Origin: Exophiala sp. HKRS030
Taxonomy: Eukaryota; Ascomycota; Eurotiomycetes; Chaetothyriales; Herpotrichiellaceae
Assembly (NCBI GenBank): GCA_023897205.1
Contig: JAHWDD010000002.1
Coordinates: forward strand, 7,006,001 to 7,070,000
Direction of reading: 5' to 3'
Length of the DNA stretch: 64,000 bases
The notes below the pieces were generated by a model. That model searched no databases and had not been told where the DNA came from. It saw nothing but the letters and a program-made list of their open reading frames with translations. Below are positions 28,109 through 40,771 of the stretch, piece by piece. How positions within the stretch are numbered: position 1 is the stretch's first letter; each line of letters begins with the position of its first letter. The position numbers were made by a program, and so were the translations under genes.

Positions 28109-28811
28109 ACAGAAGAAACCAACAACAACAAAAAGGTGTGAGGCAGTGAGGCTTCAAAAGAGAGAGCGATGATATATAGGGACGGTTGAAAGACGTTTCA
28201 GGTCGAGATTCGAAAGCTCTTTAGGTTATTCGTACGGGGTTTACTCGACACTCGCACGAGAGAGAGAGTCGAGGAAGCTCTGAACACGCACACGACGTCA
28301 TCCGCAGCCCTCCGCAAATCGTTGGCCCGTTCTCACGTGATATGGAGCTTTAGGGGTAAGAACGGCCCTCTCGGACTGACTCAACTCGCCCACCAGCTGC
28401 GATTTTTATCCACAGAGGAGTTGAGCACATCACTCGTTTCTTCTCCTCTTTGTCATTCGCAGACAATCCACGCTCCTGCATTGTTCTTTTTCCCAAATGT
28501 CACTCACCGAAGAAGGCATCTGGACAGCTTTTTCAGCTTTTCCGGCGGTGCAGATGACACGGCACCACTGTTGATCATTTATTTCCGAAGCCGGTTATAT
28601 ACGTCCTACCAAATTATATCTATATATTTGCCTGGGTCACCAGTGTTTTCTTTTCCTTTCCAGTAAGCACGTTTGTTTGTTTCTCGAGACTCGACTCGAC
28701 TCGCCTCAACCTTGCGGCAAATATATATATATACTCCCAGCATTTCTAGGCCACACACACATTCAAGGCCCTAAAGGCATGTCAGGCCACCTGCGGTGAA
28801 ACGAGTCCATC
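28109..28811. other. Divergent promoter region between fmp46 and the LDLPLEVR-type gene
   Basis: About 0.7 kb shared upstream DNA of two divergent genes. It contains GA-rich and TATATATA tracts (near 28718-28730) that may serve as core promoter elements of the plus-strand gene. No coding signal. Confidence 0.5.
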
Positions 28812-29669
28812 ATGACCTCGGATCATCCAGAGTCATCAGGACCAGCTCACGGATCGATCGGTCTGCTTGATCTACCGCTCGAAGTTCGCCATCAGATATA
28901 CAAGCATCTATTTTGTCATCGGGCGTGGCCCATTCCTCTTGGACCAGGCAGCCTCGCGCCCTTGCAGCTACAGGACAAGAATGACCTCGCCGAGCCGATT
29001 TTCCAGACTGCCATCTTTAGAGTGAACAGGGCCGTTGGAACCGACGCCCTTCGTTTCGCATATAGTGCAAATAACTTTCAGCTGCCCGCTGACCTGACCA
29101 CCTTCTGCCATCTGGGTGACATCGCTCTGGCATCGATCCGGACACTCACAGTCCATAATAACTGCTGGCTAGTTGGCGAGGGATCGAGGAGGGTCTGGGA
29201 CATTATAAATCACAAATGCGCCGATCTGGAGCTTCTGATCGTCCAGCCCTCGACGCACCTGTTGTGGCAAGCCATTCCACACCTGAAGGAGTATGTTGCC
29301 TCTTTCGGCAATGACACATTGTCCCGACCAAAGCTCGTCCTCGACCTGTATGTCTTCGATCGTCACTTCTCGTTCGATCTGCCGGAGCGGGAATATCATC
29401 GAGCGTTGCAGGAACTGAAAGGCATTGTCGATAGTGATTATGCATGGCGGGGGTTCGTCCCCGTCAGGGAAATAGTGTCCTTCCTGCCGAAGCACGTGAA
29501 GCGAATCGACTTTGTGCTCGATGTCAGCGCAGGAGGTGTCCGCGCCCTGGATGAGGTCCTGCGAGACTCCTCGGATCTTCCACTGGTTAAAACGGCACTG
29601 CCCTCACCCGGCAGAGACTATCGGTACGGACACCGAGCTCAGCTCTGTTATATCTGGAAGGAAGACTAG
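28812..29669 (+). CDS. Uncharacterised fungal protein with LDLPLEVR (F-box-like/2EXR) motif
   Basis: Intronless gene of 285 aa. Near the start, LLDLPLEVRHQIYKHLF is the short helix pair found at the head of a very large group of Pezizomycotina proteins of unknown role (F-box-like or 2EXR domains). The next part, FRVNRAVGTDALRFAYSANNF, is also typical of that group. The rest, including SIRTLTVHNNCW, resembles the strand-rich body of these proteins. There is no signal peptide or membrane segment. Some members may be adaptors in ubiquitin ligases, but nothing here proves that. Confidence 0.85.
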   Translation: MTSDHPESSGPAHGSIGLLDLPLEVRHQIYKHLFCHRAWPIPLGPGSLAPLQLQDKNDLAEPIFQTAIFRVNRAVGTDALRFAYSANNFQLPADLTTFCHLGDIALASIRTLTVHNNCWLVGEGSRRVWDIINHKCADLELLIVQPSTHLLWQAIPHLKEYVASFGNDTLSRPKLVLDLYVFDRHFSFDLPEREYHRALQELKGIVDSDYAWRGFVPVREIVSFLPKHVKRIDFVLDVSAGGVRALDEVLRDSSDLPLVKTALPSPGRDYRYGHRAQLCYIWKED

Positions 29670-32600
29670 AGAAATCAGTACCAGAAGAAGGGGTTAGTGT
29701 AGCTTTTCCCCCGAGCATCGGGTTATCTACAGTGCTGTCGGGATCGCCAGGGAGAGGCCATTTCTCACAAAAGGCTTTGCAACCTATTAGAAGCACCTTT
29801 ACGCCTGTGATCAAAGAAACGCTTCGAGAGCATGTCAAGAAAAAGTCAAGGTCATGATGCCCAACACATGACCCAAGGCTATGAGGACGCCCGTGACTGT
29901 TTGTTAGCATTCAACCGTGAAGGCACTCTCGGAGTCGCAGTCAGCATCTGTGTCATCTCCTAGTATGAGATGTCCTTGCCAACCAAGACATGAGAAGTCC
30001 GAAGAACGCGCTCAGAATCACCCTCGTGCCGAGTAGAAGAGACCTCAGACCAGAGCTTTGGAGCCATTTGGCTGGGCAGGGCTGCAAGAATCCCTGCAGG
30101 GAAACTGCAGGGACCGAAGTGGCAGAACCGCATCTCTGATGGCACGACGCCTCGCGAAGAAGAAGTGTCGTAAGGCTGAGGGTCACTGCACTGGGTTTGC
30201 TATTGGCATTTTAATCACGTCGTTTCACTCGGGCAATTGCCGCTCCATGTCGAACGCTGCAACAAGCGTTTTTCAAGTTCGAAATTCTCATCAAGGGGTA
30301 GTCAGGGAAGGAGGCATCCAGATTTGAGAAGTACGATGAGCCAGGAGCACGCGTGGCCTTTTCAGCCAGCCCTTGCGCACTGCTGTGAAGAAAAGGGACA
30401 TTCCAGGCCCTCGAACGTCCATGATCAAGGTTCTAGCAAGGTTTGAGTTGATGTGTGGCATTGCTGCAAGCCATCTAAATTCGCGTCGATGTGGCAACCC
30501 AATAATGTACAGATTCCAGTGGCCTGAGGGCCCTGTACTTTTCCCAAAAGTTTCCATACCCTGTACAGTGTCTGTGAAACTTACGAATGATTACTGTATT
30601 ACCAACTTACGCCTCAGGGTCCAAGCCACTGGATTCTTTGATCAGCCCCAGGGCTACCGGGACTCTGGGCCGCCTGTTTAGGCTGGCGAGAAGCTTTGAT
30701 CCAATGTGTAACAAGCCCCCTGAGTGTCTTCAACCCTCCGGGGGTCTGTACTGTTCATGAAGGCATGTTGCATGCGGCTGTCCGAAACAATATTGATTGA
30801 GATCGTTGATGATCTTTTGGAGATCTACTGTAAAGACAGAGGCGCGAAATTGCATGTAAACCGAATACCCAAAGTCCAGGAACAAGCTGACCGGAATTAA
30901 TCGATCTAGGTACATAGTCGTCGAGTCAAGGCTCGACCAAGACTCGGAGAGCATCGGAGGCTGGAAATCCCTTCCAACAAGACCAAGGCTGCGTGATAAG
31001 CATGGACATGTTACACCATTGGTGACAATATGGTAAGGTTGAGTTGATGGGGACATTGATGCTGTTACTTTTTCATGTCTCGAGGCGTATCGGCAAGGCC
31101 GACAGCTGTAATTTCCGGAATAGCAATACATGCGGACTTTACCTGGTGCAAACACTATCCACTCTAGTAAAGTTGATGCAGGTCCAACGGTGCAATAACG
31201 GGCTTTCAAAAAAACCACGCACGGTTTGATAGACAATCATGTACTCCGTATGGGTCGCCGGACTACGGAGAAGGATGAGTATAACAGTGCTGGAGGGTGT
31301 ACGCCTGGACCGTTCACTTGTGACCGACCCCGGTAAGTGGACGTCAATATCAACCAGCCGCAGACGCGATCTGCAGGGGCATCTTGGGCATACTGGAACC
31401 GGGAAGGCGGTTCGGTTACGGGGAGTTGCCATTGGCTTCCAAAAGCTGTCATTCGATCGGTGCATTTTGGGACCCCTCAAGCTTCCGCGTGACGAGACTG
31501 GGGTTGAAATTGCACCTGGTAAGCATTTTGACGTAAAGTGCTTACAGAAAGACTGTGCCCTCGCGCAGCAAATCGCATGGGTTGGCCGGCCACGAGACAC
31601 ACCCAATGTAGTTGGAACAGCAAAGTCTCCAGACGCCTGCCCAAAACAGGTCTCTTACGGGGTAGATCGTCCACTGATGATACAGTACGGGACGTAGCCT
31701 CCGGGTCTGGTCAGCACTCCGGTTAGACAATTGTTCCTCGTGACGGCGACAGCTAGCAAGCATTGATGTTTTTCAGTGAGTACACATCTACAGCAATTTC
31801 TTCGAAAAGTGTCCTTGACGGTGTATTGTATCTGAGACCAGTTCATCCATGCTCGCGAGTGGCCGGCATGGACGTTCTTGAGCAGATCGATCTGGTCAAA
31901 GGGTGGCGGTCTCTGCAAGCCCGAGGCTGGCTGAATATCCAGAAGTAGCAGGACACCAGTCAAGTGGAGTCTGGTTCAGAGTGAGGTCGTTCTTGAATCC
32001 TTGTTCAACCAGCGGTGGAAAGCAGCCGGGAGCAAGTGAAAATCAGCAGGATAGGGCGGATAAGGTCATCGTGATCGGACACATCTGAGGGGGCGTCAGG
32101 GAAAATGGTGGTGGCAGCCACATGGCTCTGGAGATTGGCTTGACCCACCACCATCACTCAGCTGGCTAGTATCGCTGCGGTCGAATGAAAAAGTGACCAG
32201 GGAGGACTGGCGTCAATGATTAAACAGGGGGTTCGCAGACGGTGGGGGCTGGAAAGGCCGCCCAGGACAAAACAAGTAAACAGTTTGGGCGCAAGATGCT
32301 CCAAAAGTGTGAGAAGAGGATGCAGCGACTTCTGGGTCTGTGCACATTTTGGCGAAGCTAGAGGGTGTTCCCGCTTTTTCTCGTGACACCATGTCTCGGG
32401 ACTAATGAGCTGCCTTGTAGGAACAAGCCAGCACGCCGAGAACGGGGTCAACCGTACGTGAGGTCGATAGCGCGCCTGCTTCGAGAGTAATTTGTGGCGA
32501 CGCTGGCGACCTCCATCAATGAAGTATTTTTTCCGGGCCATGCTCCCTCCCTTGGTGTGTTCTTACAAGAATGATCCAAGGGGGTTGCCTAGCGTAGTCC

Positions 32601-35289
32601 ATCGAATAGCATAGCCCGTCTAGCAAGAAGACAGAGCACGGATACAGACGAATAGGTGTCAGACAGATCGACCAGAGTACACAGACAACTTCGGATCGTG
32701 GCACGAAGTGACAGCTCTGGCCGTTAATACGGAGCATGAGCACGGCCTTTCGAGGGGAATCCCGGGGGCTTCGCTAGCCGATGATCCTCTTGAGTGAGAT
32801 GTCACTGGTATCGAATCACACGAAATATCCCTTTCTTGAGGGCTTGTTTTGGTCGTTCTTTCAGAGGAAAGTTCATGGTCCGAGGCCCAGATTCTAGCTA
32901 GGAACGCTCTGTGGTTGATAGACGTGGTACTGTAGATAGGAGGAGGTTCGGTACGAGGTGAGGAGAAAGAACGGGCCTCTCGCGTAGTTAGAGACATCAA
33001 TCATCTTGGTGTCTGCAGGCATGGTTGTGAGCTCCACTTGGGGTGCTTTTTGTATCTGCAGCTCACTATACCTCATTGACATTCTCAAGCCATGTACGGG
33101 ATAGTCCAGGGATGATGAAATTGAACACCGGCCAGGAACACGAGACTGACCAGGGCCGGGGAGGGTGCTTGGGTCGATGCTGACGGACCACTGCAGGATC
33201 CATGGGTTGCAGACAGGAAACATGGCATTGTGGTGTGTACGATATCGATGAAAAGGGGAGATTGGACAAAGTCAAAGATCAATATCGAGCAGCAGCAGCA
33301 GCAACAGAAAGACAATTGTCTTGTTCCTTGCGTATGGGATTGTCAAAAGGCATTTCGAAAGCCTGGACCGTGGAAAAGACAGTGGTAGGGGAGAAGGCAG
33401 ATCAATGCACGCCTGCGCCCAGCACACTTTGCCTGCGATTTTGACGGGAAATACTCGTACGCAGTTCGCACATTAAGGTACCTATCTACAATAGTACTCG
33501 TATTCAAATGTCAATATTATGATTTTGATGGCTATGATGGTTGTGATTCTACGCCTTCAATTTACACATTCAGAGACTTGTAATTTTTTCTTCTGGTTTT
33601 TGCTCAAGGAGACGAGTTCCGCGACAACCATGTCCCGTGTACTATCATTAGCACGTCTTCATCGTTGTCAAGTGTGTTCGGCGACTTATTGTCTGCCTAG
33701 CGAACATCTTGTACCACCTGAGTTCCGTCTCGTCGTCGCCATCACCACCCCCGTCACTTGTCACCATCGCCGCCCGCCACTCGCCTATGGGGTACCAGTA
33801 CCAGTTCTTTACCTACCTTTACCTAGGGTCGAGATAGCTGTATTCGTGTAGTAGGTCCCGACTAAGGCATGTACCGTAGCACAAATACCCAAAAGCATCC
33901 ACTCCTCTCGTCTACGATGGAGTCTAGTCTGCTGTCTCTCCCCCCTCCTTTGACTTCTTACCGGGAGCCTCCATTCTGGTCGGGTGGGTGACTGGTTTTC
34001 TCACTAGACACCACATCCTCTCGTCCGCTCCACCTCTCATGACTTTCATCATTCTCGTCACCCACGGGCCCAGGCCACTTTGAGCATAGCGGTGCTTCAA
34101 GCAATCCAATTTCTCGCGATCCCTTTTTGAGACCAGAGTTTTTGCAATTGCAGCGCGCTCGGTCCAGACTGTTTTTGTTCGACGAGCAACTGAGACCACT
34201 TTTTTTCCAACTCGTACTAGGCCCCATCCCATGTCCCGGGAACAACACCAGCAGCGCGAGACGAAAAAGCACGGACAAGGGCAACCCCTGCCTTTTCTCC
34301 CTCCTACTTTGCTCCCTCGTCAGTTTCTCCCCTCGACGCACACGCCCACACCACACTATCGCTTTTCCCAATGTTCCTCGCGCATTCCTAATCGTGGTCC
34401 ACCCAGGCCAATGAGCCTCTCACCTTGCCGCCATGCCTATCACATCCTAGCACCTCCTGTCTCCGCCATCCGTTTTTGACAAGCTCTCCTCTTTTTAGGC
34501 GACGCAAAAGACAGGCCCATCCAGCCAGCCGGCGGCCAGCTGCCCGCTAAGAACGCCATGTGCTGCCCCGACAAAAAGGATCGCATCTCTTCCAAATCTT
34601 TGAAATCGTCCTGGATTTGCTCTTTCCCTCAGCCTGGTCGTCAACCTCACCTTCACAAAGAAAAAGGTCTTCATCGTTGCCAGTGCCTCGTGCCCGGCCT
34701 CAAGAAGTATCACCCACCCACCTGAGCGGCTGATCTCACTCCAATCTCTGCGAGTCCGGTCGCTAGCTGCCGAATCTCAAGTCACTGTCGATCTCTTACC
34801 CTGCTTGTCCTCCGAAGGCGCCCCACGTCCACTGAGAACAAGCCATAACGCCGCGAAAAAGCCAACCGACAGCCAAAAATACAGATCATCGCCCACCATC
34901 GATCCACCGCAAACACCTTCTTGTCAAGGCCTGTGTGCATATCGCGTTTCGCGACACTTGTCTCTGGACCGAACACACTCTGCTCGTCGCTGGAAGAAAA
35001 CTGCGTCGCCTGTTTGCGCTACATATCGCACCCGAGACAGGTATCTCACGCTGATACATTCTTCGGCATAAGAGAACCTGGCACATCCCTCAAGTCATCA
35101 CCTCCTCGAGCTAAACCAAACCCCTCTGCGATAATACCCGCAAGAGTCTCTTATAACACACGTCGCTGAGAGTTCCAGCGACAAAACAGCAGCTTCGGCC
35201 GAATACAAGCTCTTTCTAAACCCTTTGAGCGATCTCGCACTGCACCGTCGACATCAGTCAGACTGGCTTCCGTCGCGATCCCCCTTCCA
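29670..35289. other. Long region without a recognisable gene
   Basis: About 5.6 kb, the longest gap in the window. Open frames reach about 170 codons on both strands, but none shows a known domain, a signal peptide or a convincing exon chain. One TACTCCGTA word lies at 31242 and a short (AGC)5 run near 33286. The last ~900 bases before flbC are pyrimidine-rich and probably belong to its long 5' leader. The rest may hold non-coding transcripts, a lineage-specific gene or decayed sequence. Confidence 0.45.
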
Positions 35290-36603
35290 ATGGGGACAAC
35301 GCTCGATGCGCTGAACACCGCAACCTCCAGTCTCACACAACGCCGACAAGCTGCGTCTAATCTTCCAGCATTTGAGCTGCCACCGCCTCCAATCTCATTC
35401 GCACCGGGGCCACTTCAGAAATTCCCTCCGATTCCAGGAATCAACACATCACATGCGGGCCCTACGCCTGTGAGTGTAGGACAGCTCCTGACGCCACCGT
35501 CCAACTCGGCGTCGGAGAGCGCAAGCTCATCTGCCATTCCGACAGGGACAACCCCTAACAGCGGCGCCGCTCCTGTCCTACCGTACGCCCCTAGTTTCTT
35601 TGGCGGCGGAACAGGGACCACTCCCAATGCATATCATACTGGATACACTCCGCAGCCGTGGCAGGCCAACGGTCCTCTTCTCCCACCCCGATCAATGTTT
35701 TCTCCCATACCAGGTCAGTCGCTGCGGTCGGGAACGCACTCGCCGGCTGCTGCAGAAGGGTCAGCGCTCCCTCCACCGCCTTACGATCTGAACCCTCCTT
35801 ACGGCGCCCACCTCCCTCTCTCCTCCCCAGGCAGCGCCTCCCATCCTGCGAACGCTCATCACCTCATGCCGTCAATGCAACGACCTCCTAGTCAACATTC
35901 GCCAATAACACCCAACGATAACAAGCCGGCACTCTTCGGTAGCATGACGACTGCGGGCCAACACCAACCCTCATATGTATATTCCCATCCTACCGGCGTT
36001 TCCCAGGCTCCAAGGATTTCTCCCACGCTCCAACAAGGAAGTCTTCCTTCCCACTCACAGCCTTCGTTCATGAGGCCTCCTCCCCCGTCATATTCTCTAC
36101 CGGCGATGCCAGGACCGATTATGTCCAATATCCACAGTCCAGGCACGCACATGAGCATGGTGGGAAGCATGCAAGCAAACATGTTGCCTCTTGCCTTCAA
36201 CAGTGGTTATGCCGCAAACCCACAAGGGATGTATGGACAACCGAGGACAAATACGCCGCAACAGAGCCCGGCAAACGACAGACCGTTCAAATGTGACCAG
36301 TGTCCCCAGAGCTTCAATCGCAATCATGACTTGAAGCGTCACAAGCGAATTCACCTCGCTGTGAAGCCTTTCCCTTGTAAATATTGCGACAAGAGCTTCT
36401 CTCGTAAAGACGCACTCAAGGTAAGTTGATTCTGTCAAGTATGACCCGACTCAGATACTGATTGTGAACAACAGAGACATATTCTTGTCAAAGGCTGTGG
36501 CAGTGGTTCTTCGGCCGAAGCGGAAAGTAAGGACGATGGACCGAAATCAGAATCCGGTAGCGACGGTGTGAACGATAGCCCGACGGCGGCAACAGCAGCG
36601 TAA
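35290..36603 (+). CDS. flbC: C2H2 zinc-finger regulator, FlbC-like
   Basis: Two exons, 35290-36420 and 36475-36603, give 419 aa. Residues 1-320 are disordered and rich in Pro, Ser, Gln and Gly. Two C2H2 fingers lie at the C-terminus (about 325-385): FKCDQCPQSFNRNHDLKRHKRIH, and FPCKYCDKSFSRKDALKRH continuing to ILVKGC, where the last ligand is Cys. The second finger is split by the intron after DALK. Tandem C-terminal fingers with this spacing and the RHILVKGC end match FlbC, an activator of brlA and conidiation in Aspergillus; this match is from memory. The short acidic Ser-rich tail ends at 36603. A long pyrimidine-rich leader upstream is usual for developmental regulators. Confidence 0.85.
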
Positions 36604-37529
36604 TATCCCGGGCAACACAGCACCTCTGATATCCATCAAGTGTTTCCCCACTGGGTGAGTGTATATTATTAGCATGGGACTGAGCTTTTCAGAAGCTCGT
36701 TGGCTGGTAGTGGATTATTTCATTATGTTTTGTGACGACTTGATGGATGGCGAACTCTAGCGACCTTTGGGAGTATTGATGGATATTCATTTTCTGTTTT
36801 TCCCCGAGTCGAGCATAGACGACGCTTTATACCCAGCAGTTTTATGGATGGCATTTGGTGACCCTTGTAGCAGGGGGCCCCCTTGGATGAACAGCGGCAA
36901 GCTCAGTGGCCGAGTCCGGGGATATAGGAATCCTTTGGGACAGTAAACAGGATCTAATGAAGGAAAAAGATTTATAGTTTTCAGTATGAAGTATCACAAA
37001 TGTTGTTGTCTTGTGCCACGTTTGCTTTTGTTTGTGTATAGTGAGCTTGTTCAGAAGGAACCTAAGATTACAATTACCCAACGCAAGTATGCCGGCATGG
37101 CGTGAATACATGTCCTGTCTTCAAACTCGGTGCCGATGGGCAGACTGCATCAAATGCAACTAAGGTAAGGTAAACTGATGAGCCTGTAAAAAAGCCGACA
37201 TTCTGGATCCCTGTAGGCCATGCGCGGTGGCTTGCAATGGCTTGCAGCCTCGCGTCGGAAGGCGCCGCGAGATCGATTGATGGCCCCCTTGCCGATCTCT
37301 TTTTTTGGTTTTCTTTCTGGAAGGTGGATTCGCACCTTTTGCCATTGGAAATGTCGGAGCCGGCACCACGTTTATCCGAAGTCTCATCTTGCGGAGGAAT
37401 TTTCTTGATGGTGATCAAGCTCCTCTAATAGGCGTGGATGAAGATATATTCGCTTCTCTTGAATACTCTTTTTATTTGGTTATTTCAATCATCATATAAG
37501 ACGTTTACGGAGTACACATGACGACATCC

Positions 37530-37598
<69 letters not shown>

Positions 37599-38780
37599 CC
37601 CCAATACTCTATCATTGTCGCACAAGCTCTTTTTTGTTTTGTTCCATTTCACGTTGGTACTCTTGTGTTCGTACACAGACATCAGTCAATAGTCAGCTCA
37701 CACACAGCCCACCATGCGAGTACTCGACCTGTACGTTGGGTAATAATACACCACGACATGTGGCTTCTTTTGACCCTTGTTGCGAGAACGCTTACTCCCT
37801 GTCCGTATCCGTGTTCTGTAGCCATGCGCTGTATGACGCAGAAGACGGTTTCGCAGCAAGCCACAGCGTCTGACACTGAGATGGCGATGTCTCATTAGAT
37901 CGATCCACCACCCCATGTCCGAGATCCAGCAGATCCACAGATCGAACGTGCCGATCGACTCTATCAGATCCAATGCGTGGCTCCTTTTCCTTTGGCCCTG
38001 CTGTGCGTGGCTTTCTTTCCGAACTTTCCATGATTGACACTTCCAAGACCCATCTTTTACTTTTGGTTGCAAGTATCACGCTCACTCATCCATGCATACG
38101 AGTACCTATTGTAGGTAGATACTCCGATTATAATTTCCGGAAATCTGGATGATCTCATTCATCGCCCTCCGACCCATGGATGCACGTCCCAACACTACCT
38201 TGTCCATGATCCGTTCATCTCATCGAACGAGAGGTCTGATAGGGGGCCAGGAAGTCTAACTAGCTACCCAACCCATTGTCATTCGTCACGCCGCATTTTT
38301 CCTGCAGCCTACCCTTGCCTGAACATTGAAACTTGACTTGGGTGAAACTGGTTGCTTTGTCCCCTCCTGGTTATCCCACGTCTGCCGTCCCTTCGCATGA
38401 TGTGTCTAGTTGGTCGAGCGGCAACCCAGCAAATCTCGAACATATTTACCGACGTCGTGCTGTCTCCTGTCACTTCACTTCCCTAGTATTTTCAAGCCTA
38501 TTATTGTTAAATCAGTGCTGCTTTTTATTTCACCTTCAACCTTCTAAAAGTATCCAGGGACGACCATCTCTGAACACATCCAGCTTCACATCGAAGAGTG
38601 GTAACATTGCTCACGATCTAAGCTTCGCACTCTGTCCAAGGCGGCTATATTCCCCACATCAAAGTATGCGAGACACCTTCGTGCAGACATATATGATCAG
38701 CCGGGGGAGAATCGAGTCCTCGGCCAGAGGAGGAGCGTATCTGGATATTTGATTTTATCACCAATCTCTTGTCCAAGAAA
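36604..38780. other. Intergenic region between flbC-like and CRY-DASH genes
   Basis: About 2.2 kb with no supported gene. It holds a TACGGAGTA word at 37506 immediately followed by a long (TC)n tract, then the CRY-DASH promoter and leader. Open frames near 38333-38752 are in the leader and have no domain. Confidence 0.5.
37535..37590. repeat. (TC)28 microsatellite
   Basis: Uninterrupted 56-base TC tract, about 20 bases after a TACGGAGTA word. The longest simple repeat in the window. Confidence 0.97.
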
Positions 38781-40771
38781 ATGACACCACAAAGGGTAGT
38801 CGTATATCTGCTACGGCGCGACTTGCGTCTTGCCGATAACCCCGTCTTTCACGAACTCCACAGGCTGTCCCAACAGTCTCAGAAACCTTTTACGCACGTC
38901 TTGCCGCTGTACGTTTTGGCCGCGCAACAAGTCGAGGTGTCTGGGCTTTTGTCGGATTCAGAAACCAAATCACCCTACCCGGAAGCACGTTCGGAGGTGG
39001 GAAACTTTTGGAGATGTGGGCCACACCGCGCAAAGTTCCTGGCCGAATCAGTATGGGAGCTCAAGTCGGAACTCGAGAAGATGGGCAGCAGCCTACACAT
39101 CCGAGTGGGGATCTTGGGGCAAGTCGTCAGAGACCTACTCGAGCAGATCAAGCAGGCGCAAAAAGAGACGATCGTTTCGGCCGTCTGGATGATCGAGGAG
39201 GAAGGGGTGGAGGAGAAGAGGGAGGAAAGGGACGTTCGCAGGGCCGCCCAAGACGCCGGCGTGGATTTCAAGTTGTGGCTGGACGAGAAATATTTCATTG
39301 ACGAGTTCGTCTTGACCCATCGGCCTATATTGGACCTCTTTACCAGTTGACTGACCCTGAATTCTTCACTGACTGACCTTTGTGTAGTCGAGACCTCCCA
39401 TTCGAGAAACCGACTGATCTCCCAGATGTCTTCACGAGTTATCGAAAATCAGTAGAGCCGTTGAGGGATGCACCACGAAAGCCATTGCCCCGGCCTTCAT
39501 CAATGTCGCCCATGCCCTCAGATATACCCGCACAGCCTTCGCCTTTCACGATACCTGACAATTTTGAGAGATTTCAGTCTGCGTTGATGAAGCCTGTGCT
39601 GGACGATCCTCCTTTGAAGAAGAACCCGCCTTCATTTCCAGCCGACGTCAACTCAGCTTATCCCTTCCACGGTGGCTGTACGGAAGGCCTGAAGCGCATC
39701 CAGTCTCTCATCGGGTCCGGAGCGATGACAAAGTACAAGGACACGAGGAACGGACTGCTGGGGACGGACTTTTCAACCAAATTATCCGCGTGGCTGGCTC
39801 TGGGTTGCATCACGGCTCGTCAAGTGCACGCTCAACTGTTGGATTTCGAAGATGGGCGGGACGATCAGTACAAAGGTACCGAAGGATACGGCAAGGGTGA
39901 GAACAAGGGCACCGCGGCAGTGCGGTTCGAGCTGCTCTGGCGTGACTATATGAGGTTGTGTACACGAAAATTCGGACCGAGACTGTTCCGGGTGGGAGGA
40001 TTCCGCAACGACACCACGTATCCCTGGAAGACGCCAGGGACGAAAAGTGGTGGCCTGGAGCTTCAGGACACGTTTGATCGATTTCTTCGCGGCGCGACGG
40101 GGACGAGTTTGATCGACGCGAGTCAGCGTGAGCTCTTCCTCACCGGCTACACGAGCAACCGGGCGCGACAGAACGTGGCGAGCTTCCTGGCCAAACACCT
40201 CGGTATCAACTGGAAACTGGGTGCCGAGTGGTACGAGTGTATGCTCACGGATTACGACGTCAGCTCGAACTGGGGCAATTGGCAGTATGTGGCCGGGGTC
40301 GGGAACGACCCACGAGGCGAAGCGCGAGTGTTTAACCCGATCAAACAGGCTTGCGATTACGATCCACGGGGGGAATATTGCAAGGCCTGGGTGGAGGAGT
40401 TGAGGGCGCTGACGGAACCTCAGGAGCTGTTTCAGCCGTGGAAGGTCGGCCCCGAAAGGAGACAGGAGGTGGGCCTGAAAGGATTGGACATGGTCGAACG
40501 ACCGTTGAAGAAGATTGACTTTAAGGTTGGAGGACGAGGTAGAGGGGCTGCCAAAGGAGGTGTTGGAGGAGGAGGACGTTATGGAGGGAGTAGTCGACCC
40601 AAAGACAACGGCGGTGGTGAGGGCGGGAAGGGACGTGGTGGTGGAAGCTTCGGGGCGAGATCGGGATTCCGAGGGGGACGAGGTAGAGGCCAGAACGGTT
40701 CCGGCCGGGGCAATGGACAGTATGGTCGTCAAGGGATCATGGATAAAGCCGTGACTTTGGATGGACAGTAG
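38781..40771 (+). CDS. cryD: CRY-DASH cryptochrome with C-terminal RGG tail
   Basis: FAD-binding blue-light protein of the photolyase family; CRY-DASH members repair lesions in single-stranded DNA and can bind RNA. Two exons, 38781-39304 and 39388-40771 (83-nt intron, donor GTTCGT), give 635 aa. The photolyase alpha/beta domain starts at residue 5 (VVVYLLRRDLRLADNPVF). The FAD-binding helical part holds GLLGTDFSTKLSAWLALGCITARQ, RFELLWRDYM and TGYTSNRARQNVASFL. It ends with the block WQYVAGVGNDPR then FNPIKQ. From about residue 553 the tail is built of Gly, Arg and Ser (RGRG, RGGRGRG), as in other fungal CRY-DASH proteins. It could serve nucleic-acid binding. The splice restores IDDRDLPF, typical of the family. 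Confidence 0.95.
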
